NCBI GenBank assembly: GCA_013399855.1
Contig: VXAY01004948.1
Span: 273,143-337,142 of the forward strand
Reading direction: 5' to 3'
DNA from: Oxyruncus cristatus
Taxonomy: Eukaryota; Chordata; Aves; Passeriformes; Cotingidae
Length of the DNA: 64,000 bases
Shown: positions 1-11,100 of the stretch, in pieces
Numbering within the stretch: position 1 is the first letter of the stretch
How the letters are laid out: each line of letters opens with the position of its first letter
Program-made: the position numbers and the translations under genes
The notes under the pieces: generated by a model
Seen by the model: only the letters and a program-made list of their open reading frames with translations
The model's database searches: none
What the model was told of the DNA's origin: nothing

Positions 1-1
1 A

Positions 2-250
2 TGCCTTCAGCAGTATTGGTACTCACTGGGTACTGTGTACAGCAAAGGACAAGTCGAAGAGCTGATTTGGCTCTTAGGGACTCATGGCATGTTTTATGCA
101 GTGAAGGAGTCCCTGACAGGGCCGAGGCTGAAAGATGTTGTACATCACGTGGGTGTTCATGAAATACCCACGCAAGTGGGAACTGGTGAGAACTACTGGA
201 GTAGTTACCCCACTGATCTTGAGGAAAGGTACTGCACTGCCTTGCTTGTG
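2..250 (+). other. Unidentified open stretch, possibly an exon
   Basis: An open frame runs from the window edge to a GTAAGT at 251-256, with a possible acceptor CAG at 8-10. It translates as QQYWYSLGTVYSKGQVEELI and onward through PRLKDVVHHVGVHEIPTQVG to ERYCTALLV. It is about 80 codons long and its composition is not implausible for protein. I recognise no family, and there is no second exon to pair it with. It could be an exon of a neighbouring gene or non-coding transcript, a pseudogene, or chance. Confidence 0.2.
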
Positions 251-256
251 GTAAGT

Positions 257-3223
257 GAACAATACATGGGAAACATGAAGAAATTCAGTCATTAATTGTG
301 AATTACCCTGAAATGCTCTGTTCAGAGGGTTCCTTCTCAAACTTTCTCACCTTCTTTGAGACTTTGCAGGTATTTGCTATCAATGAATGTCAATGTATCT
401 AGCTATTCTTAATGGAGAAGCCTACTTAAATACAGTATAGGAATGAAATGTTTTTCAACCTTGTACTCTAGTCCCTGGATGTGGATGGAACTGTTCGATA
501 TACACTCCATATTTAAAGCATCTTTTTCTGCTAACTCTGTAGAGAGATAGACAAAACTTGATTGTTACAAGCTTTCCATAAGACTTTAACTCTGTTGTGA
601 GAAGTTAGCCAAGCTGGACACTCCTGGATCTTTTACCTGAAAACCATTCTTTTCTGTATAGTATCCTAAAATGGTTTGAGTATAACAAACTTTTGGCAGA
701 GTGGTTAAATCAAAATGAGTATGGCGGAAGATATTTCTGCCTCTTCTCAAGAAAATGGACTAGTTATAGCCAAGAAACCCACTCAAACAAAACCACCTAA
801 AAAAGCCAACAAAAAATCCCAAACAAACACCCTAAAGATCAGGGGTACTTAAAGTAACATGCTTCACTCCAGATACAGGGAAATAATCTCTGGCATTTAA
901 AGTATAGCATAACTGTACATTTTCCTGTTTTGAGAGGTGGCTCAATAATATCTGAATTCAGATACAGTCAGAGCTGAATGTCAGCCCCTTAATGCAAGAC
1001 TTTTTCTCTACTTGTTTTAATGGTAAGTGTGAGCACTGTTACCTTCTGGAGATATAAATCCAGCCATCCCTCCTGTGCGATTATGCTGTGGGGCAAAGTG
1101 GCTCTAGACTGTTTAACAGGGCTTTGGCAACAGGATTTATTAACCTCAGCTGGAACTGAAGAAGTGATAGAGAAATGACCTGCTGTCCCCATGAGACTGA
1201 GGAGGTTTAATTTTGAGTCTGCCTCACCCCTTGATAGTGTTAAAATATTGTGGTATTTTTAGGGTGGCCAATAGAAAAGTCATGGCAGCAATAGTGATGC
1301 ATGTGGATTCTAGTAGCCCTGTTAAGAAGGAAAGTATTTTCGTCTTAGGAGGGCTATTGAGGACAGCCTATTAAGGCTCACTATCTCCTAAATAAGATGG
1401 GACTTTAGCTAAAGGAACACAACTCCACATCTAGCTCTCAGAAAAGCTTCCACATTGAGCAAGAATGAGCCCAACTAAATCAGAGGGAGCCTCTAGGCTA
1501 TGAATTTAAGTGTCTAAAATACTTAAGACATTGCTTACTAAAAGACTTTGATACTGTTATTAGGGCATAATTTCTTGAGCTTAAAGTAAAACCTCCCTGC
1601 CTCAGCCATTCTCTACTTTTAATAGCCATCTTCCTCTGCTTTTTGAAATTCCTCAGTTTTTGCACAATTTGCTTCTATGCATGTCTGGCTCTGAGGTGAT
1701 AAGTTGCTGTTGTTGTGGGTTGTGTGTTCCTGTGGTTTCAGTGTGGATTTTTTTTTTTCCTGTAGTTGTTTTGTTGCTTTTGTTTTCATGGGACACCAGG
1801 TGCATCTTTTGTTTTTATCTTTCCCTGTTGCCCACCTTAGTTGGCTTTCTGGCTTCCTCAGCCTTCTCTAGCTCTTGAGGTGGGCAATCAGTGAAAGATG
1901 TGGATTTAAACACTTTAAGTGTCTAATCTAACTCAGCCAAAGTGAACTTTGTTCTCTTGCTTTCTTGGTGTTTACGAACATCTAAACTGAATTTTTGGAG
2001 GTGGGTTCTGTGAAATTTTAGGGGGGCAGAACAGTGTTTGGCTTTAAAACAAAAAAAGCTCAGTACATGTCATCAAGCTCCAGTTGTCAGGTTAATTATA
2101 TTGTTAGCCTTTTTCTCTGTGAGTTGAGGTATTTTTTCCCCCCATTGATACTCAAAGCAGAAGTTCTTGTTAGCTATATGGCCATTGTGAGGTATTAGGT
2201 GTTTAAACAGGAGGCCTTTCAACTTTCATGGTACAAATTACTGTCAGTGCTTCAAGTTCTCTAGAAAAAGATAAAATTAGAAAACGAACTTTTTGATGCA
2301 GCAGCACCACAATCTTTCCCTATGTAGTTCTTCAAAGTTAAATGCAAGCTCTGAAAGCAATTCATCTTGCTTAGCGTGTTTTCCAATTGGGACCCTGGGG
2401 ATTAACGATAGAATGACTCATTCACATAATTGGGCTTCTCAGTGCTTTTCCTCACATTGAAGGTTTCAGCTCCAAGCATATAAGAAGATAAGGAACTGAG
2501 AAATGACCATCTGCAGTAAAAAGTCTAGAAAGACGTGGCTTGGCTTTGATAATGCTAAATGAGACTATTTGCTCTTGTTCTAATGGTAACAATGTTGTGT
2601 TCTTACTGGTAGCCTTGACTCCTGGGTGACTGCTTCCAAAGTGTAACTTGTTTGTGTGTGAAATTTTAGATGTGTGTTATTATCAGAATGCTTCAGTGGG
2701 TCACGTTTAGCAATGGATGTTGGGCATTGGTAATTAATAAGCTTTGGATTATCAGCAAGCTTCCCCTTTACATGAGCGGAAATAATTCTGATTATCTTTC
2801 TCTTAAACTTTTTCCCTAAGATCAAAGCAAAGATCTCATTTTACTGCTTTGCAGCTGTACTGAATATTGCACTGTGCTTCTCTGATTTTTATTCTCCCCC
2901 ACTGCAGCTGTAGAAGAATGAGTAATGCTGTCAAAATTTACGTCTGCTTCAGCATGCTTGGTTTAATGGGGTCTTCATTTTTTAGTATTTTTATGGAGGC
3001 TTGTGTAGGCTTGAAAGCTGTTTAATGATAAAAATTGTCAAGAGCTATGAAAAGAAACCAAGACACTCACCTCTTTGTTGTCTGACTTTTTTGTGGGGAA
3101 TGTGTGCAGGGCTTTCAGTGATATGAGAAGACTCCTTGTGTGGAGGCTGCAGGTACCTTGGTGTGGCAGTTCCCAGCTGTTATTGGTGTGCAGAGCTGTG
3201 ATCTAGACAGAACTTGTGAATCA
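257..3223. other. Intergenic DNA downstream of FAT1
   Basis: About 3 kb of AT-rich sequence with T-rich stretches near 1750. No coding exon, RNA gene or repeat family is recognised. Confidence 0.6.
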
Positions 3224-3362
3224 TATAGTTTGAGTTGGAATGGACCTTAAAGATCATCTAATTTCAACCCCACTGCCCTGGGCAGGGACACCTTCAACCA
3301 GACCAGGTTGCTCAGAGCTCCATCGAGCCTGGCCTTGAACACTTCCAGAAATGGGGCATTGT
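3224..3362 (-). mobile_element. CR1 LINE 3' end, minus orientation
   Basis: Its reverse complement gives the CR1 tail in order: GGAAGTGTTCAAGGCCAGGC, CCTGCCCAGGGCAGTGGGGT, TTAGATGATCTTTAAGGTCC and ATTCCAACTCAAACTATATG. 5' truncated. It is the least diverged CR1 piece in the window. Confidence 0.85.
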
Positions 3363-3389
3363 AGTGGTTTTAAGGATAGGCGTCCATAA

Positions 3390-3700
3390 GTTCTCATCAC
3401 AGAGTCCTGAGGGAATTGGCTGATGTAGTTGCCCAGCCACAGTCCATGATATTTGAAAAGTCATGGCAGTCAGGTGAAGTCCCAGGTGACTGGTACCCAT
3501 CTTTGAAAAGGGTGGGAAGAAGGACCTTGAGAACTACCAACCTGTCAGCCTCACCTCTGTGCCTGGGAATGTCATAGAACAGGTCCTTCTGGAAGCTGTG
3601 CTTAAGGCGTAGGGAGGACAGGAAAGTGATTCAAGACATTCCGCATGGCTTCTCCAAGGGGAAGGCTGAGTTGGAAGTTGTTCGAGACACTTTGGTGAAC
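3390..3700 (+). mobile_element. CR1 LINE ORF2 (reverse transcriptase) fragment, broken
   Basis: Plus strand resembles the CR1 reverse transcriptase segment with frameshifts and a stop. Recognisable pieces are [16 protein letters not shown], a frame change, [20 protein letters not shown], and later VIQDIPHGFSKGKA (family form: '.GDWk.A.vtPIFKKG.kedp.[13 protein letters not shown].mE...', '..QHGF.kGKS'). It is not functional. It lies head to head with the minus-strand CR1 tail just before it. Confidence 0.7.
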
Positions 3701-4379
3701 TGCACTTTTTCAGCACTGTTCTCTTCTGCAGACAGGTGTCAGCCACGAACCCTGACAGAACAGAGACTAATCCCTGCAGCTGTCTTCCTTCTAGAGTTTT
3801 ACAGGTAGATTCAAGGTGGAAGTAGTGTATTCCTTCTTACCCTTTTTATCCAATGAAAAGTGAATCTTGTGTCTTATGGTTAAGAGACTGATTTCATACC
3901 TTCTTTGGCTTGAGTGGATTCAGATTTTTATCCATTGGGCAGTGCAGGAACTCTCCTTTGATGTGGTTGCTTGGGACAGTACTTGTTTCATGGAGGCAAT
4001 GGGTAGAACAGGGAACAATGGGAAAACATTCTGAGTAAATATTCTTGGAAGAGAAGCCAAAACCTGGTAGTCCAGTCTTGTTCCTTCTTCTAAGTGTATA
4101 TGCCTCAATCCTAGAGTTCTCAGCCCAGGTGTGGGTGTTAAATATTGACTGAACGAAATTTTATAGGATTGTCTGTTGTTCTTTCTGCCTCAATTACTCC
4201 TTATCAGGTAGAATTGTAGTTTTTTCTCTGCTTCAAGGCAAAGTGACATTTCATATACTCCAAATAAAATACAGAATGGACAAAACAGCAATGAGCTTGA
4301 CTGAAATTTGCTCAGTAAAACTTTAAAATTTACTAGCTCACAAGTATTTTAAAATAGAAAAAATTACTTCCACATGGGA

Positions 4380-4620
4380 GTTAACTACAGCAAAGGGCCA
4401 GTAGGATGATAAAGAGACTGGAGCCTCTTTCATATGAGAAGCTGAGAGAACTGACTGTTCAGTCTGGGTGAAAAAGAAGCCTCAGTGGGGAACTTACTAC
4501 GTTTATAAATACCTGATGTGAGAAGCAATGGGTACAAATTGAAACACATGAAACTACATCTGAACATAAACCTTTTGCTGTGAGGACAGATGAACACTGG
4601 AATAATGAATGTGTAAATTC
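4380..4620 (+). mobile_element. CR1 LINE fragment, diverged
   Basis: Landmarks in order: GCCAGTAGGATGATAAAGAG, ACTGGAGCCTCTTTCATATG, AGAGAACTGACTGTTCAGTC, AAGAAGCCTCAGTGGGGA, AATACCTGATGTGAGAAG and TTTGCTGTGAGGACAGATGA with ACACTGGAAT. These follow the CR1 3' region ('...ctggagcacctctcctatgag...gagggagctggggttgttcagcctgg...ttactgtgaggg...cactggaac'). Confidence 0.6.
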
Positions 4621-6654
4621 ACTGAAATTCCCTATTTTAAAATGTTTGACTTATAAATTAAATCACGTGACCAATGCTTTTGAATGTCTTGGATTACTTT
4701 TGAGTGAAACAGCAATGCTTTGCTGTATCAGTTTTAATTTAAAATGTCACCAGCTTGGTTTGGTGTATTGCTGTAGGTCTGTGTGGGAATACAGGTTTAA
4801 TCACACTTACTGGACCTGAATTAGGTGATAAAAGCTTCCTACCAAGGGCGCATTTGTCTATCATGGTCTTGCTTTACCCACCAACTGCAAAGCTGTCGTG
4901 GAGTTGAAAATACCTGCTATTTCTGTAAGCGACTGTTATGATGCCACTTTGTCTTCTGCTGTGAAATATAACCTGGGTGTTGCATGTTGCCTAGCAGCAC
5001 AGTTCTTGTGAAGAGGAAAAAAAAAAGGATATTCTGATACTTTCAACAAAATGTTTCCTTATGCTGACTTGGAATTTCATTGTACAGTAATGAGACATTG
5101 TTCTTTTTCAGCATGATCTATCTTAGCCTTCAGTTCACAGTATTATGAATGAAAGTATAAAATATGTGTTGATATTCCTGTCTTTCACACTTTAAAGTTT
5201 TAAAAAATCCTGTTTTCAGGCTTTTCTTCTGTAAATGAGTAACTTTAGAAAATGTATATGTAAACGCAGGCTTTCATCGTTACTGGGAAACCTTATCAAT
5301 TGAGAAATGATGAAAATCTGTGCAGTGTTTTCCTCTTGCTGACTCCTAAGGCTCAATCCTACTGAGAAGCAGGTATTAAGGAATCTTGAGCAGAACTGCC
5401 ACTAAGCTTAACCTCCATAGCTTCAGAAGTGATCCGAATTACTACAGTGTGTGATACCCTCTATTCACAGTTCTTTAAGATTTTCCTAAAGCTATTCAAT
5501 AAGAAAATACTAACATTCAAGCTGATGTACAAAAAGCTCTTATCAGGATGAATATTGCAGCACAAAGCCAGAATGTGTTTTCAATTTTAAACCCGTTGAT
5601 TTTTTAGCCGTTTTACATAAGTCATTAAATTCTTATCTGTGTATGGGCGAGTTACCACTGAGGAATGTCTGTGCCTGGCTCTTTAGCTCTGTCCTATAAT
5701 CCATCCATTTCCATTATATAGCTGCCAAGCTGGGAGTTGTTCCATTTTGTACATAAATAGCATTCCAAATACAAATCCAGTACCCTGTTCTGCTGGATGG
5801 TGGAAGGCTGAGGCTTAGCTCTCAGGACTGAGAGAATCTAATATTGTATCTTTCAGGGTACAGAATTTTATGATAAAATGGAGATGGAGCTGAAAGGGTT
5901 CCAGGCTATATTAAAAATGTACTAATGTGCCAGGAAATCTATTTTGAACCTAAAAAGCATCCCTCAAGCAAGAGGCAGAAGACACAGCTATTATTACTTT
6001 AGCTTACCATCAGGGCAAATTTGTGCTAGAGAACTCTGTTAAAGGCTTTGTTCTTTCCTAGTCAGAAAAGGAGTGGGATACAGGCAAGCCATATTCCTGT
6101 CTTGACTTCTTCAAGGTAAATTTCTTGCATGAACTTCATGTAAAAAACTGCAACTGAAATATAATTGCATAAAACCACCAATGTATTTAGCACAAACTCA
6201 GACAATGGCACAGACATTTCAGCATGCAGGTGCACAGTCAAGGGACAACTAGTCATGAAAATAACTATTCAGGTGATAAAGCAGGGGAGAAACTGATTTA
6301 AAGAGCTTTGGAAATTTTTTGCAAATTTTTGGGACTTCATAAAAAATACTCAGTAATTTACATAGCTGATATTACGTGTTTAAAGAAAAATGCAAACTAC
6401 CGAGAAGGCTACTGCAGGTTGATACCCATCACAATCTTTATTCAGACTGGCCCGATTACTTTAAAAACACCATTAAGCAGACACACACTGCCATCTCGTG
6501 AGCATCTCTAACACAGCTGCAGGCTGATTTCAGAGGAGAGGAAAACGAGTTGCTTGGAGCAAGTAACTTAATACAGTACAAAACATATACAGACTTAAAA
6601 AATGCTGCACTGAATGCTTTGTCAATTGTATATTATATAACAGAGATACACAGA
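4621..6654. other. Intergenic DNA next to the FAT1 3' end
   Basis: About 2 kb without a recognisable gene or repeat. The alternative FAT1 poly(A) signal at 6437-6442 lies in its last part. Confidence 0.6.
6437..6442 (-). terminator. FAT1: Alternative distal poly(A) signal
   Basis: A single AATAAA on the minus strand about 230 bases past the preferred pair. It would lengthen the 3' UTR to about 1.1 kb. There is no strong T/GT-rich element after it, so it is the weaker candidate. Confidence 0.35.
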
Positions 6655-6669
6655 GAAAAGCTAAAGTAT

Positions 6670-6686
6670 TTTATTAATAATTTATT
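6670..6686 (-). terminator. FAT1: Probable main FAT1 poly(A) signals
   Basis: Two AATAAA hexamers lie close together on the minus strand, at 6686-6681 and 6675-6670, about 820 bases after the stop codon. Past the second, the minus strand reads into a T/GT-rich element, the usual partner of a cleavage site. Which hexamer is used cannot be told from sequence. Confidence 0.6.
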
Positions 6687-6923
6687 GTCAGTAAGAAAGA
6701 CTGGCTAATGGTAATTTTCAGTAAAAACCTTTACAAGACCATTGGATCACAAATATACAGACACTATAAAAACTGTGTCATGGTGGTTTTGGTTCTAAAC
6801 TGGTATGTAGAGGGTCCCCAATACACTTTCCAAGAAGGGAAAAAAATGTTTACAGTTCTAAAATACAGCAACCCATTTAAGACATTTCCATATAGCTGAC
6901 CCAGAAAAATATCAGACCTAACA

Positions 6924-6931
6924 TATGTACA
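6924..6931 (-). promoter_or_regulatory. Candidate Pumilio-binding site in the 3' UTR
   Basis: The minus strand reads TGTACATA, which fits the Pumilio element UGUAHAUA. It sits about 570 bases after the stop codon, in AT-rich and probably accessible sequence. An eight-base match can arise by chance. Confidence 0.25.
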
Positions 6932-7499
6932 ATTGAAATTGTGTGAATATGTTGAATGTTTTAGAATGAAATGTCAAACCTTGTGTTTTGGGGGAATACA
7001 TACAGTGATGCCCTGATTATAAGTCAGGGTGCTCATTTTCAATGGCACACTAACACCACTAGTTTCAGTGGAAAACAAATTCACAAAATATCTACAAAAT
7101 CTAGTTAAAACTATTAAAATCAAAACTGTACATAAAATTTACAAAAAGTAGGAGAAAATTAATTGCATTAGAACTATATAAATATATGCATCATGCTAAC
7201 ATGGAGAAGTGGTATGTGATTTTTTTAAACATAGACAACGTAAGTACAAAAAGGATGTTCAGAAATGGCACAGCCAATGGAAATCTTGGAAGTGTCCAAT
7301 TATAGTAGGTTAGGAAATGGGAAGAGGCTGATTTAGTGAAATGAATTGCATGATCCAATGCTGCCATGCCAGTTTAGCTCACTGAAACAAAAGCATTCAC
7401 TGTGGCTGGGAAAAAAAACCAGAAAAAATAAAAAAGCTCTTGAAAATTGCTCTAGATTTGATAAAGTTTGTTAGAGTCCAGGCACTTTTGTTGGATGTG

Positions 7500-8125
7500 T
7501 CAGACTTCTGTATGTTGCTGGGAATCAAGTGGAGGAATTTTCACATCTTCGAAATGACTGTCATCTCCACTCTCATAGTCACTCATCATGACTTCAGACT
7601 CCACTTCACAGCATGCCGACACATCCGAGCAGGAAGCTGTGGAAGCATACACAGACATGGACATGTTGTCTACAGTGGGTGCTTCAAAGTCTCGACTGTA
7701 CCCTAATGTGTAAGGAGCATAAGGTTCTCTGTAACTGCCACTGATGCCACTGGTTGTGGTCTGAGGTTCTGACATGTCTGCAGGGTAGTGATGGGGAAGG
7801 TACTGATTAATGTTAAACCTCTGCCTGCTTCTCGTAGAAGAACCCAAGCTACCTACGGCTGGCATGTCTCTGGGTGGCTGTATTGACTCAAACTGGTCGC
7901 TGTATTCAGGTGGTAATGGTGGAAGCTCATCAGGTGCAGGGAAGTCGTCAGGTGGAGGTGGAAAATCACTTTCTATGTCATAACCACCAGGGTAATAGTC
8001 TGTATCGATGGCATTTGGATCTGTGTAGAGGGGAGCTGACTCCTCAACCACTTCATAATTTGGATACTCTTGGATACCTGGCAACTGAACACTTGGCATC
8101 CAGTCTGATGTATCCCAGTGGTAAC
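7500..8125 (-). CDS. FAT1: FAT1 exon 27: C-terminal tail with PDZ ligand
   Basis: Encodes the last 207 complete codons (window residues 3189-3395) and the stop. The acceptor AG is at 8127-8126 after a pyrimidine-rich stretch. The exon starts with two bases that complete a glycine codon with exon 26, giving the conserved start [11 protein letters not shown]. Visible motifs: [10 protein letters not shown], a fit to the FPPPP ligand of Ena/VASP EVH1 domains; [10 protein letters not shown] just after it; an acidic tyrosine-containing run (SDYESGDD); and the extreme C-terminus HTEV, a class I PDZ ligand. These match the known actin-regulating and scaffold-binding role of the FAT1 tail. Partner binding is inferred, not shown. 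Confidence 0.97.
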
Positions 8126-11100
8126 CTGAAAAGTTAATTTAGAAAAAAGAAAAGTAGTATTACTATCTTGTGTTCCAATCAGTCTAAATTGAGTGTATAC
8201 TGAATACATGTATTAAGACAAGGCAATCACTGTGATTAGGACACTACTTTGTTAATCAGAGAGCAGTTTGCCCTAATTCCACAAAACACATTCAACACAA
8301 CATAACTTTGCATTATGCCATGCATTAGACAGTGCATCATTCACACTTGAACTTTCACGTTTTCTCAGACATTGCACCTAACGTGGGAAGAGCTGTAGTC
8401 ACCTATGGAATGTGCTGTCACAGTGGTTCAATGGATAGCAAAGAATCAACAGCCTCCCTGCTGCAGCTAAATTCTTTATCAATTGTTGTTGAGTAATTAG
8501 GGTGAAAACAACAGCCTGTTTTTCTTAAAAATATATTTAGTATACAGAACCCATGACTTTTTTACATAAAGGACGTAATGTCTAATTGGTAAAGTATTCA
8601 CACCTTTAAAAGTGACTTTACCTCTTAAGTGAATTATATAGTTAATTTTACAAAATGCTGTTAGCTCTACAGTAACTGTCACATCTCTGATAAAAGTCTC
8701 TGACTATTAGTAAAGACATTCCACATTCAAATACAAGAACAAAACAGTAAAATCAAGCTTAATCATGCATAAAAGACCGAACTTAATTCTCTCTTGCAAA
8801 TTGCCCTTGAATAAGTTTGTAATTGTCTGCTGGAAACTAGATGTAAGCCTAATCTCATTAAAAAACAATCATTTCTCTCATGTGAACACCAATAAAGAAA
8901 ATAATACACAATTATAATATAGTGCAAATCTAGTAAAGAGATAAATGCAGATAAATGCACAGCAAGCAACTGATAGTAAGTCTTTGTTAAAACCAAATAT
9001 TAAAAGAAATATTTTGGTGAACATCAATGAACTGCATGCAGAAGTCACCTCTTGAATTGCTGAGGTCAGGAACAGCAAAAGATTCTTTAGATGGCAGAAT
9101 GAGAAGAAAAAGGAGAAAATATCTATAGTTAGGAATCAAATAGTAGAACCAATATGAATGACAAACAATGACTGTCACTATAACGTTCATGCTGCTTTTG
9201 TCCAGTTTACTTAGCAATACTAAAGTTGGCTTTTGTTTTTTTTCTCTGGACTCCTTATTTGTTAAGACTCAAACTGCAGGACAGCTACTGAGTTCATGTA
9301 CAGCCCACCTGGAACATGGCTGTGTGGTGGCAAAATCTGCAGTCTGTAGTTTTCTGAAATCCTCTTATCAGTAGATGTAGGACTCCTACTACAAAGGGTA
9401 ACAAGCCTTGATCTGATTTTTTTCCTTCCTCGTATCACCCCTTGTTTTTTGATACAGGACTGCATCTATTAGGACTAACACTTGCAAGTATCTCATGCAA
9501 AGAAAGTCACTCTCCCATTAGTACCTAGCTTCCATACACAAAGCCCTGGGAAACCTGCCTCCCTTTGTATAGCAATTCCAACAACTCAGGCTAAGCAGAG
9601 AACTGTTCTGTGTTATCTGACGAATTTTAAACCTTTCTCTCTTCAGGAATCCATAGTCCCTATTCTCTGTATGGATGAGCAATGCCTATCCTAATAGCAG
9701 AATCTTCCCCTAAGAATTCATACTTTCCTCTATTCTTGGACAGAGGTTGACTCTTCGGTGGGGAGTTCCTGTTTTTTAAAGCTTGTCCAGCCCAGACATA
9801 AAAATACTGTTCAGACTTATGGAGATATCAGTCTGAGATTTGAAACTTAAAACATCTCTGGCCTCATCTCCAGGAGAAGGTTTTGACCACTAGTCTCCTT
9901 AGAAGACAGCATTCTTTATTTTTCCAGGGGAACTGACTGCAAAACTAAACCCAATAGGCACACTTTGGTCTTTGGATTTAAAGCACTTTTACCAAGAATA
10001 GGGAGCTCTTGGTTTTCCTCTTCTTCTGAGGCAAAGACTCTTTAACATAAACAAGAACTTGATGTGCCCATCTTTCTAGGTGACAATCTGCTAGACTAGA
10101 GCTATATTTCCTCTTGCACTCCGTATTGCTAATTTGCATTGAGCTACAGTCGGAGGATCAGTGCAGAGAACGCCAGCCTACAACTATTCTAGGATGAGAT
10201 TCATGATTCCAGGATACCTGTTGGACAGAAACACTTGGGGAGACTAAATGTAAAGACCATCTGTCCCAGAACTTGACCTTGCTGAAGGCTTGAGCAAGGA
10301 TCTCTGCTGCTCGAACCGACACCCTCCTGAGGGTGCTCAAAAGCAGAACTCTTTACCTAAGATACTCTGAAAGAAGAAATGCTTATTAAAAGTAGAAACT
10401 GTAAAGTGTTAAGAAGCAGCTGAGCAGGACATCTTTAAAGTGTCTACAACTACAATGCATGAAGTGTTTGTATTTATCTTACAGTGATGCTAAATCACCA
10501 AGTAATACTTTCAACTTTGACTTGAGAATCCATAATTTTTAATTTTTACCAATTAAAATCTCAAAGAATATCTGAATAAATTATTAAGTATTTTCACTGA
10601 TAGATTTTGCCCCTTCCAGTCTTGGAATTCTTCCTTTCCCAAGTACTGTGCATTGCAATTTTTTAGCACTGAGGACTACAGTCTATAGGTAGACATTAAT
10701 AAAATACTCTCACGTAACTAAAAGTCTTTGCATTTGTCTACTTTCTTGTGTGTCTGCGTGTAGGATGTACTTCAGATAAGAAACCAAAGAGAATCTTTAG
10801 CTACTGTAATCAATTTTATGTTCATAAAATGGCTTCATTTTAAATAGGGCTTAGTAACAAACGTTAGGTTTCCTAATCTGCACCAAGAAATAGGGAGCAC
10901 ACACTATAGATGTTATTTCAGAAGTAACCTCTGCAAACTCATGGTCATGGAATGAATTACCTGCCTATTACTGGAACTTAAAGTACTATGATGTCAATTA
11001 AGTCAATAGTTAGCATTTGTATAGACTCACTGGTACTTTTTACTATTGTTATTTTGTAAAGAGTTTGTGTTTTCCAGAATGGTTAGTTTCTAGCAGAAAT

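Larger units (their letters stand above)
6655..7499 (-). other. FAT1: FAT1 3' UTR
   Basis: AT-rich sequence directly after the TGA stop, in the same exon. I place the end near 6655 because two AATAAA signals on the minus strand (6686-6681 and 6675-6670) are followed on that strand by a T/GT-rich stretch (about 6658-6635), as expected downstream of a cleavage site. The resulting length of about 845 bases is an estimate. A further AATAAA at 6442-6437 could give a longer form. No splice sites are needed. Confidence 0.75.

Noticed and set aside
1..6430. Search for a neighbour gene such as MTNR1A, known near FAT1 in vertebrates
   Set aside because: No seven-helix receptor sequence or other recognisable exon in either strand of the intergenic part.
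8627..8692. Another exon-like segment in intron 26 with AG and GTAAAG borders
   Set aside because: About 65 bases, so it would shift the frame relative to exon 27, and its frame carries a TAG stop near the start in the needed phase.
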